The notes under the pieces are model-generated. The model had not been told where the DNA came from and did no database searches. It saw only the letters and a list, made by a program, of their open reading frames with translations. 12,189 nt of DNA from assembly GCA_015179025.1 (NCBI GenBank), contig WHUX01000742.1, positions 1-12,189 on the forward strand. Direction: 5' to 3'. Position 1 is the stretch's first letter. Each line of letters opens with the position of its first letter. The translations under genes were made by a program, and so were the position numbers. This document shows, piece after piece, positions 7,777 through 12,189 of this stretch. The stretch comes from Terfezia claveryi (Eukaryota; Ascomycota; Pezizomycetes; Pezizales; Pezizaceae).

Positions 7777-8160
7777 TTACTTTACAGTATTAATCTTATT
7801 ATTCCTAGCGACATCTACTACCAACTTCCATTCCACATTTGTCTATATACTTTCTAAAATCATTAGTGACTGCCAAGGATCTGGCAAGGGGTCCTAGAAT
7901 AGTGTTATATTTTTCATGTCATTTGTGGTATCTGTCTCTATTTCCCAAAGTATACTAGAAAATTGATTAATACTTTGGTTTCTAGCCGATTTTATAGCTT
8001 TTTATACTTCCAGTAATTGCAAGTAGGTAATCAGTTCCTTAGTGTCCATTATAGACTCACTATCATACTGTTGTTGTGCACTTATTGGTACTGATATTGG
8101 TGTTGACTGAAACATAATACTAGAAGATAAGTGATGTAGTGGTGAAAGTAGCATTAAGTA
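7777..8160 (-). pseudogene. RIP-like decayed coding sequence, unknown protein C-terminus
   Basis: On the minus strand one frame gives natural protein sequence (QSTPISVPISAQQQYDSES, then TKELITYLQLLEV, SSILWEIETDTTND and PLPDPWQSLMILESI, ending in ARNNKINTVK and TAA at 7777-7779). Internal stops are TAA 8002-8004, TAG 7894-7896 and TAG 7843-7845; each is explained by C-to-T in CAA/CAG. The same frame can be followed upstream towards about 8215 with more TAA/TGA codons. The Pro/Thr/Ser/Gln-rich linker followed by a helical region is compatible with a Gag or transposase tail, but I recognise no family. Confidence 0.45.
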
Positions 8161-8416
8161 CTCCAATATACTCTCAAACTGTTATTATTGTCAGTCTAAC
8201 TTCTGTCGCTTTACTAATGAAATTTATATATACACTACAGGATGCTCTTATTATAGCTGGCAATGCTTGCCAGCATTTTGGGTCTGTATAACTGTACTCT
8301 GTAAGGATAGGCTATTGGTAGGTATTGCCTATTGTGTACAATCAAATGAGTACTATATAAGCCTCAGAACATCTACGAGTACTTACTTTAGGAAATGTTA
8401 CTCTAGCTGAGAAATC

Positions 8417-8671
8417 TTAAGTATTAGGCACTAATTCAGTCACTTTTTTATATGAGATAGTGGTAGATGTTGAGGAACCTGACAATATGGGAATAGTAGT
8501 AGTAGTAGATGCTGTAGATTCTATACTGAATATGGTCTTATTCTTTACTCCACAGAGGTCATAGTGTGTTACAGAGCGTTTTCCCATGACTTGCGATTCC
8601 TTCTCTTTATGAGTCCCAGATATTTTTGTAGTTCTATACAGATTATGTAGGATAATGCAGAAATAATACAA
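8417..8671 (-). pseudogene. Decayed ORF, Thr/Ser-rich, possible transposase tail
   Basis: An 84-codon minus-strand frame ends in TAA at 8417-8419. It contains GTHKEKESQVMGKRSVTHY, then DLCGVKNKT, then a Thr/Ser/Pro linker (STASTTTTIPILSGSSTSTT). A basic stretch followed by Cys-Gly and a Thr/Ser linker recalls the zinc-knuckle tail of fungal pogo-like transposases, but the Cys/His set is incomplete here. That reading is speculative. Continuing in the same frame beyond the stop gives further protein-like sequence with TGA/TAG breaks, so this is probably the least damaged part of a longer decayed gene leading towards 7777, with a frame change in between. Confidence 0.35.
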
Positions 8672-8769
8672 ACCTTTTAGAGATAATATTAACCATCTCT
8701 TTATAAGATTCTGGACTACTCACTTTTTACCTTTGAATATTAAATAGGTCTCTACAGTCACTCTGTGTC

Positions 8770-8945
8770 TAGTGTGCGTATCGGCTCGAGTCGAGGCGAG
8801 TTCTACTACTATTTTTTCTACTCGGTACCGACTCGCACCGACACCTATTCTTCCGAAGCCAACTCGCTACCAACTCGGCAACTACTCGGTGATCGACCAA
8901 GTCCTCGCCAAGAATTAGTCACCCATGTTTCACCTCGGTCTTGGT
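8770..8945. promoter_or_regulatory. hAT subterminal region with clustered CTCGG/CGAGT motifs
   Basis: At least ten CTCGG, ACTCG or CGAG motifs on both strands within 175 bp (for example CTCGAGTCGAGGCGAG, ACTCGGTACCGACTCG, CAACTCGGCAACTACTCGG). Multiple short subterminal motifs in both orientations are typical binding sites for hAT transposases. The assignment is by position and pattern. Confidence 0.5.
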
Positions 8946-8963
8946 TTCATGTTTTCTCCATTA

Positions 8964-9096
8964 TCTGTCACGGATCGCTCCTCCTGTCACGGATCCGTCC
9001 TCCTGTCATGGATCCGTCCTCCTGTCACGGATCCGTCCTCCTGTCACGGATTGCCCCGCCTGTCACGGATTCCTCCTCCTGTCACGGACTTGAACT
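8964..9096 (+). repeat. 19-bp tandem array with TGTCACGGA core (3' of the transposase)
   Basis: Seven units of CCTGTCACGGATCCGTCCT type. TGTCACGG starts at 8966, 8985, 9004 (as TGTCATGG), 9023, 9042, 9061 and 9080, exactly 19 bp apart. The first units are near identical and the last ones drift after the core. Nineteen is not a multiple of three, so the overlapping open frames are incidental. Confidence 0.9.
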
Positions 9097-9648
9097 TTTC
9101 CTTCCCGCTCAATCCTTACTGCCATTTCTCAACTGCGTTCTACTAGTGGCTAACCTTCCGTCCATTCCCCCGTCATTCTCCTATATAATCTTATCCTGCC
9201 TTGCGTGCTAATGTGAATTACATTCGTTGATACCTCATCAATTTTTGCACACTCTGATTCTCATAAAACGAATCGCTTTAATTCTGCAAACATAGAAACC
9301 TAAACTAACCGACAAATTCCCAATACTCATGTCTAAACAAATCTTAATATCCCAAGATCGAGGTAAAGTAATTTTCCGATCCCGCTCATACCGCCCTCTC
9401 ACACAAAACCGGCCCTCCCACATAACATCAAAAAGAAAGCAAACTGAATCAAAAAGTAACTCCCAACAGAAATAGATAAAGAAATGTTGCCCATGAAATC
9501 CTCAAAACTCCAGCTGTCCCATATAATAACTAAAATAGCAAACCTAAATGAAGAAAGTACTCCCAACATAGAAAAGAAATTTTCCCTAGAACCTGCACTA
9601 ATACTTACCTACCAGTATACCCCACATGCCATCAACACCCCTACCCAC
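9097..9648. other. hAT 3' noncoding DNA
   Basis: Between the 19-bp array and the transposase stop codon I see no gene, repeat or structured element. Open frames here are short and of biased composition. Confidence 0.4.
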
Positions 9649-10533
9649 TTATACTTTGTAGTTCCTACGCTGCGTAGGTCGCAGTTTCTTCTGAAACCTG
9701 CTTGCCATCGACGGCGTCAGACTCACGGACTGTGATAAACGGCGCTTCCGGGCGCTTCGATGCGGAGTTGAAGGAGATGGTGTTGCTGCTTGCCCACACA
9801 ATAGACTTCGATGGAACGAGTTGGACATGCCTGAGGTAGAATCTTCCGTGAAACTATGCGATGGGCTGGCATTCTCAGACGCTAAATCTGCCAGGTCATT
9901 TAGGAGGTACTCATCCATTATCCGGCTCCCAGCTACTTCCGTGTCACAATCTGTATCTAAATCCGTGTCCGTCTGTCCCTGAACAGTATCTAGGGACTGT
10001 GCTACCATGCGGCGGAGGAAGTCTGCATCATAGCTGAGGGCTTGTTTCTCCAGCATTACCTCACCTTCATCCAAATCAGCTATGCCTTCTTCTACATGTG
10101 CTGGTCTAATTTGTGCCTCTGGGGTTCCGTATTTCGCGTGTACAGCATCCCATGATTTGGTCAACATCAGCGCAGTTATCATCTGGTGACCCATTCTGTT
10201 GCGTTAGTATGGCAAAATATCTCGAGCACTGCTGAATATTCGCTCTACTGGGACAGATGTGAGTGGAATGCTCAATATGTCCCTCGCCATTCGTGCCAGC
10301 GTGGGATATTCATTAGCATGCACCTTCCACCAGGATAGAGGGCATTTCTCATTCAGTGTTGTTACCGGATTCGCCAGGTATCTCTTGATTTCTGGCACAT
10401 CCTCCGATTGGCTTGTGGTACACTCTTGTAGTCGATGCATTATATAGGATTGTTCTCCATCATCCACTTGTATGTTATGAACCTGGGCTTCCAGTGCGTA
10501 CTTGGCGTAATTATGTTCAAAATAATCTTCGAA

Positions 10534-10677
10534 CTAAACCCTAAGAAGCAAATTTGGTAAGAATTATGTTTTTCTGTATATCACGGATGGTCTCCTGTCA
10601 CAGAAAATGGTGTCACGGAAAATGGTGTCACGGAAAACACATGGGCCAAAATAGTCATGTGCTGATGGAATTCATAC
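10534..10677 (-). other. Intron 2 of the hAT transposase
   Basis: Donor GTATGA follows YYKY at 10677 and acceptor TTTAG ends at 10534, rejoining in phase 0 at FEDYFEHNYAKYALEAQ. Length is 144 bp. The alternative upstream acceptor CTTAG would bring in a stop. The intron is partly made of TGTCACGGA repeats. Confidence 0.75.
10581..10640 (+). repeat. 15-bp TGTCACGGA repeats inside intron 2
   Basis: TGTCAC(G/A)GAAAATGG starts at 10596, 10611 and 10626 (15 bp apart), with a partial TCACGGATGG at 10581. The core is on the plus strand, antisense to the transposase. Confidence 0.85.
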
Positions 10678-11307
10678 GTACTTGTAATACTCCGTGTATG
10701 AAATATAGTCCCCATTCTGCTGTGTACCACTTGGATCTTGGACATTGAGATTTTCCCAGTCGTTATACAAGGATAATTTCTTAGACGGATCAAGGATGGT
10801 TGCAAGGTTGTAGATGAGAGATTGTTTTTCGGTCCTAGAATGATACTTCTTGAAGATCTGCTGACACGCTTTTGTCGCGGAGAGAAACCCTGGAGCCCAG
10901 GTAGGATTAGCTGGAAGTTTGCGTATACGTTTCTGCTGTTTTTCTATGTGGTCGAAGATGTCATTGTAGATAAAGAACGCATTCTGTATGGTCGTATGCT
11001 GCCCTGTAGAGATAGCATGAGTGTAATCTGATAAAGGTTTCAGGAAAATAGTAGCCTCCTGAACTTGGTTCCACTCTTCTTGACTCAACCATAACTCTGA
11101 GTACTTGCTCTCTGTCATAGATAGAGCGATCCATTGCTCAATGTAGCACTGGAGCCTCAATGCTCGAGTAAGCATTTCAAAGGTTGAGTTCCAGCGAGTT
11201 TTGACGTCCTGGATGAGCCCCATGGGCGCACGGGAATCAGTTTGGAGTTCCTTGAATTGTGCCAGGCGTTGTGGGCTGGCTACTATACCCTTACTGAGCT
11301 CTCGAAC

Positions 11308-11467
11308 CTAGACAAATGTTAGCAATAGGATTCCGTGACGCATATTAGCCTTTCGTGACATGTCCGCCATTCCGTGACATGTCCGCCATTCCGTGACATG
11401 TCCGCCATTCCGTGACATGTCCGCCATTCCGTAATATCTTTATTGAGCAGCTCAGAAGATGACTTAC
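11308..11467 (-). other. Intron 1 of the hAT transposase
   Basis: Consensus donor GTAAGT at 11467-11462 follows FARSVCK. Acceptor GTCTAG ends at 11308, rejoining in phase 0 at VRELSKGIV. Length is 160 bp, of which about 100 bp is the tandem array. Confidence 0.85.
11333..11432 (-). repeat. 19-bp tandem array with TGTCACGGA core inside intron 1
   Basis: On the plus strand the unit is CCATTCCGTGACATGTCCG. The core CGTGACA falls at 11335 (as CGTGACG), 11354, 11373, 11392, 11411 and a decayed 11430, exactly 19 bp apart. The core is sense to the transposase, opposite to the other two arrays. The unit joint contains the palindrome GACATGTC. Confidence 0.9.
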
Positions 11468-12189
11468 TTTGCAAACAGATCGTGCGAATGTACCTGGAGC
11501 ATAAATCTGCAGTGCTCTGATTGAAGACTCAATAGCAGGGGTGGACGAGGCAGTATCATCATTATCTGGGTTCGACCTGAGTTCTTTCATAAACTGGTTG
11601 CTTACTAGCTCAATCACATGTGCGAGGCAGGGAAGTCGGTATTGCTGGGGGTCCCATTTAGCACCGAATACATTGGCTTGTAAATGCTTAGCTAATGCCG
11701 CATTGACACTCACGTTGTTCGAAACGATGGCCAAGACTCGGTTCGAAATGCCATATTCCTGAATTAAATTCCCTAGCTGATTACCAAGTGCATAGCATTA
11801 TGAGCTTCCCCACCTAGGTACTGGAATCCAATCATATGTTGGCACAGCTGGCAATCCTGGTCTATATAATGGAGTGTTGTGCCCATGAAACGCTAACTTG
11901 TTCGGAGAAGTCCAACAGTCTGTAGCGAGGTAGAGGAATGTATCTTCCGGAAGGCTTTTTTGAAGCTTCTGTTGAACTTCAGTGGCATAGTGATGTATGC
12001 TCCGGCGAAGTGTTGTCGCACAGGGGATATTAATTCCAGATCTAAGAAATTTCAGGAGATGCTGGAACTGCGGATGTTCGATGGTTCGGAAAGGTAAGTT
12101 TGCACCAATTATAGTTTCATGAGTTCATGTTTGAAGTGATCATCACTGAATTGCAATTCGGGGGATTGTGTAACTGCAGGTGTTGTCTA

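Larger units (their letters stand above)
8770..12189 (-). mobile_element. hAT-family DNA transposon, 3' part (right end outside window)
   Basis: The transposase (minus strand) fills 9649-12189. To its left there is a sharp change from AT-rich DNA to GC-richer DNA at about 8765. The first bases TAGTGTGCGTATCGG followed by many CTCGG/CGAGT hexamers look like a hAT terminus with subterminal binding motifs. The eight bases just before (8762-8769, TCTGTGTC) would be the target duplication if the end is at 8770. The other end is not in the window, so neither the terminal inverted repeat nor the duplication can be confirmed. Confidence 0.6.
9649..12189 (-). pseudogene. hAT-family transposase, broken, 5' end outside window
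   Basis: The gene is read right to left. Exon 1 (12189-11468, partial) holds the first catalytic Asp in LATDCWTSPN (codon 11918-11920), then YIDQDCQLC...IGFQYL, NRVLAIVSNNVSVN and the LPCLAHVIEL motif. Exon 2 (11307-10678) has VRELSKGIVASPQR, the DVKTRWNST motif and LATILDPSKK. Exon 3 (10533-9649) has the dimerisation domain (PLSWWKVHANEYPTLARMA, SVPVERIFSSARD, catalytic Glu codon 10243-10245). It ends in a 180-residue acidic/Ser-rich tail with basic RSARKRR and a TAA at 9649-9651. Damage: TAA at 10204-10206 inside the conserved ARDILPY-RNRM motif; apparent single-base frameshifts near 12112, 11891 and 11786; and the second catalytic Asp, normally in a (T/A)DNAS-like motif, reads Asn (11717-11719). 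The enzyme would cut and paste hAT elements in the nucleus; this copy should be inactive. The family call is firm. Confidence 0.9.

Noticed and set aside
8964..9096. CRISPR-like regular array
   Set aside because: The units are contiguous 19-bp tandem repeats with no unique spacers, in a eukaryotic transposon.
8765..9211. 148-codon ORF across the hAT end and 19-bp array
   Set aside because: It crosses the transposon boundary and the array, whose period is not a multiple of three. The peptide is composition-driven.
10531..10545. Telomere-like CTAAACCCTAAG
   Set aside because: It is a single copy at the intron 2 acceptor of the transposase; no tandem telomeric repeat is present.
12094..12114. 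Plus-strand GTAAGT...TATAG resembling a tiny intron
   Set aside because: It is only about 20 bp and antisense to the transposase exon; it is coincidental.

Overview
The window looks like accessory, transposon-filled DNA from a fungus, most likely a filamentous ascomycete. The grounds are short GT-AG introns inside a hAT transposase, Ty1/copia-like remains, and a long AT-rich block. In that block the surviving reading frames are broken mainly by TAG/TAA where CAG/CAA would be expected, which is the pattern left by repeat-induced point mutation (RIP). No housekeeping gene, rRNA or tRNA is visible, and the taxonomic call is an inference.

Layout. (1) 1-521 and 2907-3208 are low-copy-looking sequence with two head-to-head reading frames of unknown function. 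The minus-strand one runs off the left edge. The plus-strand one is split by an insertion. (2) 522-2904 is a 2.38 kb foldback (giant palindrome) element. It has arms of about 1.06 and 0.94 kb, 69-bp subterminal tandem repeats, iterated TCGCTCTA-type motifs, and a core of 37-40-bp minisatellite units. It encodes no credible protein. Removing it with one copy of a 2-bp TG duplication rejoins the split frame with no stop. (3) About 3209-8760 is AT-rich and CpG-poor. It holds a 41-bp tandem repeat, a 19-bp-period minisatellite (about 4540-5235), at least four RIP-like decayed coding stretches on the minus strand (one with Ty1/copia integrase-like motifs), and a copia-type LTR near 7171-7603. (4) About 8770 to the right edge is the 3' part of a hAT-family DNA transposon. 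It has CTCGG-rich subterminal DNA, a 19-bp array, and a minus-strand transposase in three exons with two introns. The transposase is dead: one in-frame TAA, three apparent single-base frameshifts and a changed catalytic Asp.

Most unusual points. All three noncoding compartments of the hAT element (intron 1, intron 2 and the 3' subterminal DNA) carry tandem arrays built on the same TGTCACGGA core. The foldback element and the hAT copy keep CpG-rich, largely unmutated sequence beside a heavily mutated block, although the foldback arms are exactly the kind of duplication RIP attacks. The genes do not form a pathway; the window is a nest of unrelated mobile elements and their debris.
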